This document shows, in pieces, positions 50,239 through 58,820 of a stretch of DNA of 64,000 nucleotides. Under the pieces are notes generated by a model. The model did not search any database, was not told the DNA's origin, and was given only the letters and a program-made list of their open reading frames with translations. Source of the DNA: CAYLLN01 sp033762315 (GTDB lineage Bacteria; Planctomycetota; Planctomycetia; Pirellulales; Pirellulaceae); NCBI GenBank assembly GCA_033762315.1, contig JANRLS010000165.1, positions 33,284-97,283 on the forward strand. Reading direction: 5' to 3'. Position numbers and translations under genes: made by a program. Position 1 is the stretch's first letter; each line of letters starts with the position of its first letter.

Positions 50239-50931
50239 CCGCTTGTTGAATTTCTCCCTCACCCAAAGGGAGCGGGGACGGAAACAACGGCTTCGTCAAC
50301 ACGCTGCCAAGGGGGCCGCTCAATGGTCCGCCACCCAGTCATCGAAGCACCCCCCTTTGGTGTAGCATCTGGGCGTCCAATTAGTTATCAAACAGGAAAT
50401 CTTCGCGAATTTGCCTGCGGCGCAAGTCTCTGTCAGCATTGTAGTTAAACCGATTTCGGTCCAATCAGCGCGATAAGCGCTCTTCATAATTCGCCGGCTC
50501 ATCGCTGCGGTCTGGTCGCCCTCCTTGCTCGACTGGCATCGTACGGACCTCCGCTCGCTCGCCGGATCGCCGCCTCGCGAAATCCTGCCGACTGCCACGG
50601 GGGCTGCCCGCACCGCGCTACGATTTCCTGTTCACTGCAATTAAGAACACTCGTACACATTCGCAGAAAAACTGCCGCGCGTCAAGAAACTAGCGCGCCG
50701 ATTTTTTTTACCCCCCGCCCAGGGCCTCGCTCCTTCCGCGCGCAACCGCAATGCCGGCCACGCTTTGCGCCGACGCCCCTCGGCCTCCCCCGCGACCAAT
50801 TTTTTTTCCCGCCAGGACTAGTCTGGTCACGTTCTGCCGCGCTGCGATTGGACAAACCTCTCGCCTTGCGCGATAATCCCGTCAGGCCGCCCAAGCGGCC
50901 GGGCTGTCTCTCCCGGCTTGTGGAAATCACC
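50239..50931. other. Gene-free region with element copy 2
   Basis: No supported gene in 693 bases. It begins with a CTCACCCAAAGGGAGCGGGG-type repeat fragment (50254-50280) and holds a small AGCGC-GATAA-GCGCT hairpin near 50470. Copy 2 of the dispersed element lies at 50672-50831, directly before the second DUF1559 gene. Confidence 0.55.
50672..50831 (-). repeat. Two-copy dispersed element of about 159 bp, copy 2
   Basis: Reading the minus strand it begins CGTGACCAGACTAGTC (50831-50816) and ends with GCGCGC-TAGTTTCTTGACGCGCG near 50680-50698, the same ends and same length as copy 1 at 2654-2811, in opposite orientation. Its interior includes two runs of eight As. It ends about 100 bases before the DUF1559 ATG. 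Confidence 0.7.
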
Positions 50932-51852
50932 ATGCTCGCCATCTCCCGCGGCGCTCGCCGCCTGGGTTTTACGCTCGTCGAATTGCTCGTCGTGATCGCG
51001 ATTATCGGCGTGCTGGTCGCGCTCCTCTTGCCGGCGGTGCAGGCGGCCCGCGAGTCGGCCCGCCGCACCCAATGCGCGAACAACCTCAAGCAAATGGGAA
51101 TCGCCAGCCAGACCTTCACCGACACCTATGGCTTCCTTCCCGCCAGCCGGATTTGGGACCACTGGGGCACCTGGGCCGTGCAGATTCTCGGCCAGATGGA
51201 GCAGAAGAACCTGATGGATCAGTGGGATCTCACCGACCAGTACTACAACCAATCGCTCGCCACCCGGCAGGCCCAGGTCAAGGCTTATTATTGCCCCACC
51301 CGCCGACCGCCGACCGGCATCAGCTCGACCGGCGACGTGCCGGATAGCGGCAACCCCAGCGGGTCGCACTATCCGGGGGCGTGCTCCGACTACGCCGGCT
51401 GTTCCGGCGATTTCAACTACACCAGTTGGCTCGACGGCGTGAATGCCAACGGCGCGATCATGACCGGCGAGCCAATCAGCGTGTCGGGCAAAGTCGTCAG
51501 TTGGCGCGGCCGCGTGCGGCTGTCGAATGTCAGCGACGGGACGAGCAACACCTTTCTCATCGGCGAAAAGCATGTGCCGCAAGACAAGTTCACGATCGCG
51601 GTGGGAGATGGCTCAATTTATAACGGCGACCACGAATGGAATTTCGCCCGCGTCGCCGGCCCCAGCTATGCCCTCGCGCGCGGCCCCAAGGACGCGACCA
51701 GCTGGAACCTTCGGTTCGGCAGCTACCACCCGCAGGTGTGCCAATTCGTGTTTGTCGATGGGAGCGTGAAAGGGGTGCGGGTCAACGTCGATACCACCAC
51801 CCTCAGCCGGCTGTCGGTGCGGAACGACGATCAAGTCGTGCCCGATTTCTAG
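50932..51852 (+). CDS. DUF1559 (SBP_bac_10) protein with pilin-like N-terminus, second copy
   Basis: 306 residues, shorter than the family member at 31470. The N-terminus carries LGFTLVELLVVIAIIGVLVA and ALLLPAVQAARESARRTQCA followed by NNLKQMGIASQTFTDTYGFL. The ATG at 50932 puts the methylation motif at residue 10; an in-frame TTG 28 codons earlier was rejected. The C-terminal His...DG motif appears as FGSYHPQVCQFVFVDGSVKG. Two conserved segments, SNVSDGTSNTFLIGEKHVPQ and YYCPTRRPP, are typical of DUF1559. It lies after element copy 2 and alone between unrelated genes. Confidence 0.95.
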   Translation: MLAISRGARRLGFTLVELLVVIAIIGVLVALLLPAVQAARESARRTQCANNLKQMGIASQTFTDTYGFLPASRIWDHWGTWAVQILGQMEQKNLMDQWDLTDQYYNQSLATRQAQVKAYYCPTRRPPTGISSTGDVPDSGNPSGSHYPGACSDYAGCSGDFNYTSWLDGVNANGAIMTGEPISVSGKVVSWRGRVRLSNVSDGTSNTFLIGEKHVPQDKFTIAVGDGSIYNGDHEWNFARVAGPSYALARGPKDATSWNLRFGSYHPQVCQFVFVDGSVKGVRVNVDTTTLSRLSVRNDDQVVPDF

Positions 51853-52157
51853 GTCGCCGCGCCGCTGGATTGTCTTGTTCCCCTGCTCGGCTGGGGAACC
51901 GACGTCTCGAAGCCCTGCTTCGTCAGCCGTTTCGTTTGCCGATTTCCGGCGATGGCAACTGACATATCGCGAAGCGGAGCCGCGGAGAAGGGCGCTACCG
52001 AGGGGAGCTTGGTAAAGAGACCATCTACCCAGACTGATGCGCCTCCCCCTCCTTCCGGGTGTCGGTTGCTCGCCGGGGCAGGGCCCGGCACAATAGGGCC
52101 AGACCAGCACCCCGCGCGAGACTCCGCCTTAACTCCACCGAGAAACCTCCCCTCCCC
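51853..52157. other. Spacer between the DUF1559 and phosphodiesterase genes
   Basis: About 305 bases with no supported gene. A possible -10 (CACAAT, 52090-52095) precedes the next ATG by about 63 bases. Otherwise nothing recognisable. Confidence 0.4.
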
Positions 52158-53483
52158 ATGACCGACCACGTCATCCTGCTTTCGATTCCGGGCCTCCGCG
52201 GCCAAGACCTGCCGGCCATGCCCCACCTCGGCCGGCTGGTGGCGAATGGGGACCGGGCGACCCTGGTGCCGAGCTTTCCCGCCGTCACCTGGCCGGTGCA
52301 GGCCAACCTGCTGACCGGCAAACTGCCGGCCGACCACGGCGTCGTCGCCAACGGCTTCTATTGGCGCGACAAGCAGGAAGTGGAGATGTGGACTGCCTGG
52401 AACGACAAAATCCTGGCTCCGCAAATTTGGGATTTGCTGCATCAAAAAGACAAGTCCCTCAGCTCGGCCGTTTGGTTTCCAATGCTCAGCAAGGGTTGCG
52501 GGGCCGACTATATCTGCATGCCCGCGCCGATCCACAACCCCGACGGCAGCGAGTCGCTCTGGTGCTACACGAAGCCGGTCGAGCTGTATGGCACGCTGCG
52601 CGACACCTTTGGCCACTTCCCGCTGATGAATTTTTGGGGGCCGATGACGAGCATCAAATCGACCGCCTGGATTTGCGATTCGGCCGCGTATGCCATGCAG
52701 CAGTATCGGCCCAACTTTTTCTATATCTACCTGCCGCACCTCGACTATGCCGCCCAGCGGACCGGCCCCGACAGCCCTCCGGCCTTGAAGGCGCTCGCGG
52801 AACTCGACGAAGTGATCGGCAAAATGGCTGCCGCTGCCGAGCAGGCTTATCAGGGGCAAAACCTCGTCTGGCTGGTCGCCAGCGAGTACGTCATCACACC
52901 GGTCGATCACGTCACCTATCCCAATCGGCTGTTGCGCGAGGCGGGCCTGCTTGCGGTCCAGAACGACGGCAGCGGCGAGCTGATCGACTTTGCGGCGAGC
53001 AAGGCTTGGGCCCTGGTCGATCACCAGTTTTCGCACGTGTTTGTGAAGGGGGGCGACGCGGCGACGATTGGCAAGGTGACGCGACTCTTTGCCGGTCAGC
53101 CGGGCTTTGCCGAGATATTGGCGGGGAGCGACCGCGAGAAATACGACCTGACCCACGAGCGGGCCGGCGACGTGGTGCTGATTTCGACGCCGAATAGCTG
53201 GCAGGCGTATTACTACTGGCTCGACGACGCCCAGGCTCCCAAGTTTGCCCGGACCGTCGATATCCACAACAAGCCGGGCTACGACCCGGTGGAGCTGCAT
53301 TTCGATTTCGCGACCAAGAGCATTCCGCTCGATGCGACATTGGTGAAGGGTTCGCACGGCGCGCCGGCCGCGACCGACGCCCAGCGCGGCGTGCTGCTCA
53401 GTTCGCAACGGGGGATGTTCATCGAGCGCCCCCATGCCGACACCGACGTCTGCGACCTCGTGCTGCGTCAGTTTGGAATTTAG
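52158..53483 (+). CDS. Type I phosphodiesterase/nucleotide pyrophosphatase family protein
   Basis: A 441-residue alkaline-phosphatase-fold enzyme without signal peptide. Start: ATG at 52158 (MTDHVILLSIPGLRGQDLPA). The nucleophile is the Thr in FPAVTWPVQANLLTGKLPAD. Further metal-site segments: LPHLDYAAQ (Asp-x-x-Tyr of the NPP group) and KGSHGAPA (Gly-Ser-His-Gly). Members hydrolyse phosphodiesters of nucleotides or lipids; substrate here is unknown. About 120 bases precede the lipoprotein gene downstream. Confidence 0.92.
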   Translation: MTDHVILLSIPGLRGQDLPAMPHLGRLVANGDRATLVPSFPAVTWPVQANLLTGKLPADHGVVANGFYWRDKQEVEMWTAWNDKILAPQIWDLLHQKDKSLSSAVWFPMLSKGCGADYICMPAPIHNPDGSESLWCYTKPVELYGTLRDTFGHFPLMNFWGPMTSIKSTAWICDSAAYAMQQYRPNFFYIYLPHLDYAAQRTGPDSPPALKALAELDEVIGKMAAAAEQAYQGQNLVWLVASEYVITPVDHVTYPNRLLREAGLLAVQNDGSGELIDFAASKAWALVDHQFSHVFVKGGDAATIGKVTRLFAGQPGFAEILAGSDREKYDLTHERAGDVVLISTPNSWQAYYYWLDDAQAPKFARTVDIHNKPGYDPVELHFDFATKSIPLDATLVKGSHGAPAATDAQRGVLLSSQRGMFIERPHADTDVCDLVLRQFGI

Positions 53484-53603
53484 GCGCGCTTGGCGTTCGC
53501 GGAGGCAATGGCATGTCGGACCGGCCCGCCGCGCGTTAGGAATATCCGTGTCGTGGCAGCATTTCGCGTGATGCCTTTTCCTCTCCCACTCCCTGGTGCC
53601 ACC

Positions 53604-54050
53604 ATGCCGAGCAGTTCGCTCTTTCGCGGTCGAGTATTGTTCCCCCTGCAAGTCGCCCTGTTGGGCTGCGCCCTGTTGCCGCTGGCGGGTTGCGGCAACA
53701 AGTCGCTGGCGCCGGTCAAGGGAAAGGTCGTTTCCGGCGGGCAACCGGTGACCGAGGGTGGCCTCCTCTTCACGCCCCTGGCCGCGGGAAACACTGCCGC
53801 CCCCGCCACCGGCATCATTCAGCCCGACGGCACCTTCACCCTCGGCACCGAGGGGGAGCGCGATGGCGCGGCGATTGGCAAGCACCAGGTGAAGTACACC
53901 CCCCCGCAGCCCACCGGCCCCGAATGGGACGGCTACGGTACTCCCCCCGCGAAAACCTACTCCCCCTTCCACGGCTTCGTTCCCAAAGAAACCGAAGTCG
54001 AGATCAAAGCCGGCGAGAATGAGCTGACCATCGAGCTGGTGAAGCCGTGA
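53604..54050 (+). CDS. Small lipoprotein, planctomycete carboxypeptidase-regulatory-like type
   Basis: 148 residues with a lipobox: ALLPLAGC then GNKSLAPVKGKVVSGGQPVT, the classic beginning of this large planctomycete family. The C-terminus (VPKETEVEIKAGENELTIEL) forms a beta-sandwich end. ATG at 53604; an ATG at 53571 is also possible. Export and lipidation are predicted; role unknown. It ends about 25 bases before the convergent DUF5615 gene, with a 6-bp hairpin (54055-54071) between. Confidence 0.85.
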   Translation: MPSSSLFRGRVLFPLQVALLGCALLPLAGCGNKSLAPVKGKVVSGGQPVTEGGLLFTPLAAGNTAAPATGIIQPDGTFTLGTEGERDGAAIGKHQVKYTPPQPTGPEWDGYGTPPAKTYSPFHGFVPKETEVEIKAGENELTIELVKP

Positions 54051-54074
54051 TGGTGCGCTCGTGGGGAGCGCGGT

Positions 54075-54446
54075 TCAAGGGATCCATTGATAAGTATTGG
54101 CCCAATCGGGAGCGGTCGAGCCGTAGGAAATGAGCAGCAGAATCTGCAGAATTTCGCCGGCACTCAGCGTCTCGTGAAGAAGAATCAAGCCTGGGCTGCT
54201 GTCGCCAGTCCTCACTCTTTCGAGCAGAAATTGGGGCAGCGTGGTTTTATCGAGCGAAATCAGGATGCGGGCATGCACGGCGGCCCATTCGAGCAGCTCG
54301 GCATCGTCGATTCCAGCGGCGGGGCCATTCGCATCCCCCACGCGCACCACATCGAGCGGGTACTCGCCCGTTGCCTGATGCAATTCCACGGCATTCCAAA
54401 TCGCGCCGCCGCGAAGATTTTCGTCGAGCAGAATCGAGAGCGGCAT
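54075..54446 (-). CDS. DUF5615 PIN-like protein (toxin candidate)
   Basis: A 123-residue protein of the PIN-like DUF5615 family. It starts MPLSILLDENLRGG (the Asp-Glu-Asn near the N-terminus being the typical metal site), followed by DDAELLEWAAVHARILISLD with a second acidic site and LLHETLSAGEILQILLLISY. The gene starts two bases after the stop of the RHH-DUF433 gene on the same strand, the layout of an antitoxin-toxin pair. Nuclease activity is known for PIN proteins but not shown for this family to my knowledge, so the toxin role is inferred. Confidence 0.85.
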   Translation of the reverse strand: MPLSILLDENLRGGAIWNAVELHQATGEYPLDVVRVGDANGPAAGIDDAELLEWAAVHARILISLDKTTLPQFLLERVRTGDSSPGLILLHETLSAGEILQILLLISYGSTAPDWANTYQWIP

Positions 54447-54448
54447 TC

Positions 54449-54919
54449 CTAACCATTCTCGCGACCGGGAAACCGGGCGCGCAATTCGTCCGGCGACGGG
54501 CCACGGTGGACATCGTCGCAAAGCAGCCGCGCGATGGTCTGCCGCTGGTCAAGGTAAGCCCGCGCCTGCGATTCGTGCCGGGCGACATACGCCAGTGCCG
54601 CCTCAAGCTGGGCGGGGGACACCGTCGGAAATCGCTGCCGGAGAGCGGCGCTGTCGTCACCAGCGAAGTGCCCACTCAGCACCAGTTCCAGGCTGACTCG
54701 GGTCCCGCGAAACCGGATTCCTCCCCCGGCCAGCAATTCCAACTCCGGGGGCAGGTTAGCAAATTCCACGGAGCGGGCTTCGATGCGAGAAAGCGCCTCA
54801 TGCCGCTCGCGCAAGAGCTGCACCGCCCGGTCGAGCGCTTCTTCCCGACTGGAATAGGCACCTTGGGCCACCGCGGACTCTAGGAACCGCTCGTTCTGCG
54901 TGGTGCCTTCAATCGCCAT
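54449..54919 (-). CDS. RHH-DUF433 protein (antitoxin candidate)
   Basis: 156 residues from the ATG at 54919. The N-terminal part (about residues 9-45, VAQGAYSSREEALDRAVQLL) resembles a ParD-like ribbon-helix-helix domain. The C-terminal part (about 55-110) is a DUF433 domain: GIRFRGTRVSLELVLSGHFA, then FPTVSPAQLEAALAYVARHE. DUF433 proteins usually precede DUF5615 genes as antitoxins; an additional RHH segment is less common. Autoregulation by DNA binding is likely but not shown. The longer frame to 55087 was rejected. Confidence 0.85.
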   Translation of the reverse strand: MAIEGTTQNERFLESAVAQGAYSSREEALDRAVQLLRERHEALSRIEARSVEFANLPPELELLAGGGIRFRGTRVSLELVLSGHFAGDDSAALRQRFPTVSPAQLEAALAYVARHESQARAYLDQRQTIARLLCDDVHRGPSPDELRARFPGRENG

Positions 54920-55239
54920 GACGATCCTCGCGGACGGGAAACCTACCACCTTTATTCTAGCTCCGGCGAAGGAGGGGAGCGAGAATCGGCTCGACTTGAA
55001 AAGCGCGGGGCGTGTTTGGGGTGGCTGGCTGCGACTGATTGAGCCCCGCCCCCTAAGCACATGGCCCAGGGACCGGCCCCAAGGCAATCGCGAAACGGCG
55101 AAATGGTGAAAGCACGAAAGGAAGGAAGCACCGCACGGGGGGCGATGCGATCCTTAACGAGTTCCCCGTCGCGGTTTCGCACTTGCGTGCTTTCGCGTTC
55201 TCCGCTTCCGCCGAATTCGGCGAACCGCGCAGCGGGCCT
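54920..55239. other. Spacer between the toxin-antitoxin pair and hppA
   Basis: About 320 bases without gene. GAAAGCACG (55108-55116) and CGTGCTTTC (55186-55194) are inverse copies within a longer, imperfect GCGAAAC.../...GTTTCGC palindrome, a typical intergenic repeat. Nothing else noted. Confidence 0.5.
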
Positions 55240-57831
55240 CTACACCTTTGCCGGAATCCGCATGCTGTAAAAGCTGCGCCAGACGAAGACGAGCCCGATC
55301 AGCAGCATCACGACGCCGACGTACGGCGTGTAATCGACCGTCTTCGCGCTGTCGGCGGCCAGCTTCATGCCGACGGCGATTTCGACCGCGAGCAAACCGA
55401 ACAGCGTCGAGAACTTGATGATCGGGTTGAGGGCCACGCTGGTGGTGTCCTTGAAAGGATCGCCGACCGTATCTCCCACGACCGTCGCCGCGTGCAGATC
55501 GGTCCCCTTTTCCTTGAGATCAACTTCGACCAGCTTCTTCGCGTTGTCCCACGCGCCGCCGGCATTGGCCATGTAGATCGCCTGGAACAGGCCGAACACG
55601 GCGATCGACACGAGGTACGCCACGAAGAAGTTGGGGTCGAAAAAGGCGAAGGCCAGGGTCATCGTCATCAAGGCGATGAAGATGTTCCACATCCCCTTTT
55701 GGGCATATTCGGTGCAAATCCGGACAACCGTTTTGCTGTCTTCAAGGTCGGCCTCTTTCTTATCGAGCTTCATGTTCTTCTTGATGAACTCGACGGCGCT
55801 ATAAGCCCCCGTGGTCACCGCCTGCATCGAAGCGCCGCTGAACCAGAAGATGACCGAACCGCCGCAAATGAAGCCGAGCAGCACGGGGGCATCGGTCAAA
55901 CTCAAATGCAACAGCGGCTGGCCGCCGATGGTCGTCTTCTCGAGCATCAGAATGATCGCGAAGATCATCGTTGTCGCACCGACGACCGCCGTGCCGATTA
56001 GCACGGGCTTGGCGGTCGCTTTGAAGGTATTGCCCGCCGAGTCGTTGGCTTCCAGATAGTGCTTGCCCATTTTGAAATCGGGTTCGAAGCCGAAATCGCG
56101 CTTGATCTCTTCCTTGATCCCCTTAATGCTCTCGGTTTGCGCCAACTCGAAGATCGATTGGGCATTGTCGGTCACCGGGCCGTAGCTATCGACGGCGATG
56201 TTGACCGGACCCATGCAGAGGAAGCCGAAGGCCACCAGGCCGAACGCGAAAATCGAGGCGTATTGCCCCATCACGTCGTGCAGGCTCTCGTTGATTCCCA
56301 GGGGTTGCATCGGCAGGCTGACGAAATAGGCCACCCCCATCAACCCGGCGATGAGCATTCCCTTCCAGAAGGCGCTGAAGTTGCCGGCGACGATGCCCGA
56401 CAGGATCGTCAGCGAGGCGCCACCTTCGCGGCTGGCGGTGACGATCTCATGCACGTGCTTGCTGTGCGAGCTGGTGAAGACCTTGGTGAATTCAGGAATC
56501 AGCACCGCCGCGAGCGTGCCGCAACTGATGATCGTCGCCAATTGCCACCAGAGATGCGGCAATTGCAGCACCACGCCGGTTTCGGCGTTGGTGACGGACA
56601 GATCGCGAATCAAAAGCCAGCTCATGCCGTAGCTGGTGCTGATGCACAGGATCGAGGCGATCCAGATCAGGCGGGTGAGGGGCTCTTCGAAGTCGAACTC
56701 CTTGAGGCCCCGATACTTAGCTTCGGAAATGGCCTGATTGATGAAGTACGAAACGCCCGACATGAAGTCCATTAGAAACCGCATGGCAAAAATCCACACG
56801 ATCAGCTTCGCTTGCAAGTCCAAATAGTCCTTGCCGCCGGTGGTGGTCGTGATGGCTAGCGTGATGAACGAAATGAGGGCCACGCCGGTGACGCCATACG
56901 TCTCGAAGCCGTCGGCGGTGGGGCCGACCGAGTCTCCCGCGTTGTCGCCGGTGCAATCGGCGATGACCCCCGGATTGCGCGGGTCGTCTTCCTTCACGTT
57001 GAACACGATCTTCATCAGGTCCGAACCGATGTCGGCGATCTTGGTGAAGATCCCGCCGGCGATCCGCAAAGCGCTGGCGCCGAGCGATTCACCGATGGCG
57101 AATCCCAAGAAGCAAAAGCCCACGATTTGCCGCGGCACGAAGAGCAAGATGATGACCATCATCACCAGCTCGAGCGAAATCAAAAACAGGCCGATCGACA
57201 TGCCGGCCCGGAGCGGAATGTTGACCACGTCCCACGGCTCGCCGCGGAGCGAAGCGAACGCGGTCCGGGCGTTGGCGTAGGTATTCACGCGGATGCCGTA
57301 CCAGGCGACGGCATACGAGCCCCCCATGCCGACGATGGCGAAAAACAGCACGAGGGCGACCGTGACGGGCTTGCTGAGCGGCGGGCCGGCGGGCAAATGC
57401 TCAGCGGCGGCGGCGGCGGCCCCGCCGACCGGCGTTTCGGGCAGATGCTCGCCGGTATTCACCAGGTAATAGGTGATGGCGATCGCAATCAGCACGAACA
57501 GCATCAGCAGGAATTTGCCCTGCTGAATCAGATACGTCTTGCAGGTTTGGAAGATGATTTCGGCCACGTCGAGCATCGACTGATGGGCCGGCTGCTTCTT
57601 GATTTGATAAAATTGATAAAGACTAAAACCGAGCGTGCCGCAAATGACCAGGGCACCGATGGCCAGCAGATTCCAGGCGCTGATGCCTCCCAGGCTGGCA
57701 AAATGCCCGTTGTGCAGGTCGGGAATCGCCAGGTTGGCTTCGCTGGCGAGCAGCGGGCCGGCCAAGAGCAGAGGAACCACGAGGCCCGCCAGCGCGAGGC
57801 CGATTGCGAGGGGAGAGGCTGTCTTCGCCAT
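55240..57831 (-). CDS. hppA: Membrane-bound proton- or sodium-pumping pyrophosphatase
   Basis: Couples hydrolysis of PPi to ion pumping across a membrane. It is 863 residues, longer than the roughly 700 usual, with an extra N-terminal hydrophobic segment and a loop EHLPETPVGGAAAAAAEHLP. Active-site blocks are IADIGSDLM, EDDPRNPGVIADCTGDNAGD and a C-terminal GDTVGDPFKDTTSVALNPII. The residue pair that separates K+-dependent (GNTTAA) from K+-independent (GNTTKG) forms reads GNTFKA (near 56035), suggesting the K+-independent state, though the sequence is divergent. ATG at 57831 starts MAKTASPLAIGLALAGL. Confidence 0.95.
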   Translation of the reverse strand: MAKTASPLAIGLALAGLVVPLLLAGPLLASEANLAIPDLHNGHFASLGGISAWNLLAIGALVICGTLGFSLYQFYQIKKQPAHQSMLDVAEIIFQTCKTYLIQQGKFLLMLFVLIAIAITYYLVNTGEHLPETPVGGAAAAAAEHLPAGPPLSKPVTVALVLFFAIVGMGGSYAVAWYGIRVNTYANARTAFASLRGEPWDVVNIPLRAGMSIGLFLISLELVMMVIILLFVPRQIVGFCFLGFAIGESLGASALRIAGGIFTKIADIGSDLMKIVFNVKEDDPRNPGVIADCTGDNAGDSVGPTADGFETYGVTGVALISFITLAITTTTGGKDYLDLQAKLIVWIFAMRFLMDFMSGVSYFINQAISEAKYRGLKEFDFEEPLTRLIWIASILCISTSYGMSWLLIRDLSVTNAETGVVLQLPHLWWQLATIISCGTLAAVLIPEFTKVFTSSHSKHVHEIVTASREGGASLTILSGIVAGNFSAFWKGMLIAGLMGVAYFVSLPMQPLGINESLHDVMGQYASIFAFGLVAFGFLCMGPVNIAVDSYGPVTDNAQSIFELAQTESIKGIKEEIKRDFGFEPDFKMGKHYLEANDSAGNTFKATAKPVLIGTAVVGATTMIFAIILMLEKTTIGGQPLLHLSLTDAPVLLGFICGGSVIFWFSGASMQAVTTGAYSAVEFIKKNMKLDKKEADLEDSKTVVRICTEYAQKGMWNIFIALMTMTLAFAFFDPNFFVAYLVSIAVFGLFQAIYMANAGGAWDNAKKLVEVDLKEKGTDLHAATVVGDTVGDPFKDTTSVALNPIIKFSTLFGLLAVEIAVGMKLAADSAKTVDYTPYVGVVMLLIGLVFVWRSFYSMRIPAKV

Positions 57832-58172
57832 GTTCGCTGATCCTTGGAGTCTTGTGCGGAAATTCACAATGTCGCCGCGAATAAACGGGGGGAGCGGGCG
57901 AGCGGGCCGACTCCACCGGCAGCGGCCGGGGAATGCCGGAGCATCCTCGTGGGCGGGATTCCTAACAGAAACTTAAGTCGCAAAATGTATCCTACTTGCG
58001 GTAAACCGGTCAACCATAGGGGCGGGCTTGGGGCCGGGAAACTGCCCCTGATTGGCCCCGATTTGCCAGCCGCGGGAACCTGCGAGCCGCTGGCCAAGCC
58101 CGAAAACTTGCGTAGCCGACAGGAATCCCCTTCAATGACGATACCTCCCCAGCCTGTCGCCAGCCGCGCCCC
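57832..58172. other. Divergent spacer between hppA and the DUF3267 gene
   Basis: About 340 bases with no gene; it should hold promoters for both directions. A less GC-rich patch at 57958-57995 is the most promoter-like part, but no consensus elements stand out. Confidence 0.4.
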
Positions 58173-58814
58173 ATGCGATTTCACTACGGCCCCCTTCCCG
58201 AAAACCCCGAATTCCGCCCGGAAGCGGGGGGCTGGCACAAGCTCCGCGAGCCGAGCGTGACGGTGTTCACCTGGATCGCCGGGTTTGTCGGCTTCGCGTT
58301 GTTCCTGGCAACGATCTGGGCTTGGGTCGGCCTGGCGGGAGTTGAGCTCAACTTTAGCGTGTCGGTTCGCCCCGGCGAAGAAGCGAGTTGGGCATTCGCC
58401 TCGTTGGTGCTTCAGTTTTTGGGGGGTGTCGCGCTGCTCATCCTCGTGCATGAGCTTTTGCACGCGGCGATTTATCCGAATTTTGGCTTCGACCGCCGCA
58501 CGTTTCTGGGGGCCTGGCCCAGCAAGGGGCTGTTCTATGCTTACTTCGACGGGGAATTGAGCCGCAACCGGTTCGTCGTCACATTGCTCACGCCGTTTCT
58601 CGTGCTGACAATCGGCCTCTTGGTGTTCGAAGTGCTGGTCCGCACCGATTCGGCCTGGCTGCCGGGCTGGTCGATCCTCAATGCCGCGTTTGCCGGTGGA
58701 GACATAACCGCCACACTGCTGGTGGTCGTGCAAGTTCCGTCGCGCGCGATCGTGCGCAATCAAGGCTGGCAAACCTGGTGGCGAACCGCAGGGGAAGCTG
58801 CCGGCGAGCTATGA
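58173..58814 (+). CDS. DUF3267 putative membrane zinc metallopeptidase
   Basis: 213 residues with four to five hydrophobic helices. The zinc-binding HExxH motif is in LILVHELLHAAIYPNFGF, embedded in a membrane segment as expected for DUF3267 zincins. ATG at 58173 (MRFHYGPLPENPEFRPEAGG). Substrate and role unknown. It converges on the FAD-protein gene with only six bases between stops. Confidence 0.88.
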   Translation: MRFHYGPLPENPEFRPEAGGWHKLREPSVTVFTWIAGFVGFALFLATIWAWVGLAGVELNFSVSVRPGEEASWAFASLVLQFLGGVALLILVHELLHAAIYPNFGFDRRTFLGAWPSKGLFYAYFDGELSRNRFVVTLLTPFLVLTIGLLVFEVLVRTDSAWLPGWSILNAAFAGGDITATLLVVVQVPSRAIVRNQGWQTWWRTAGEAAGEL

Positions 58815-58820
58815 TCGCGC

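Noticed and set aside
53490..53603. Longer N-terminus of the lipoprotein
   Set aside because: It would place the lipobox about 65 residues in; the ATG at 53604 gives a normal signal sequence.
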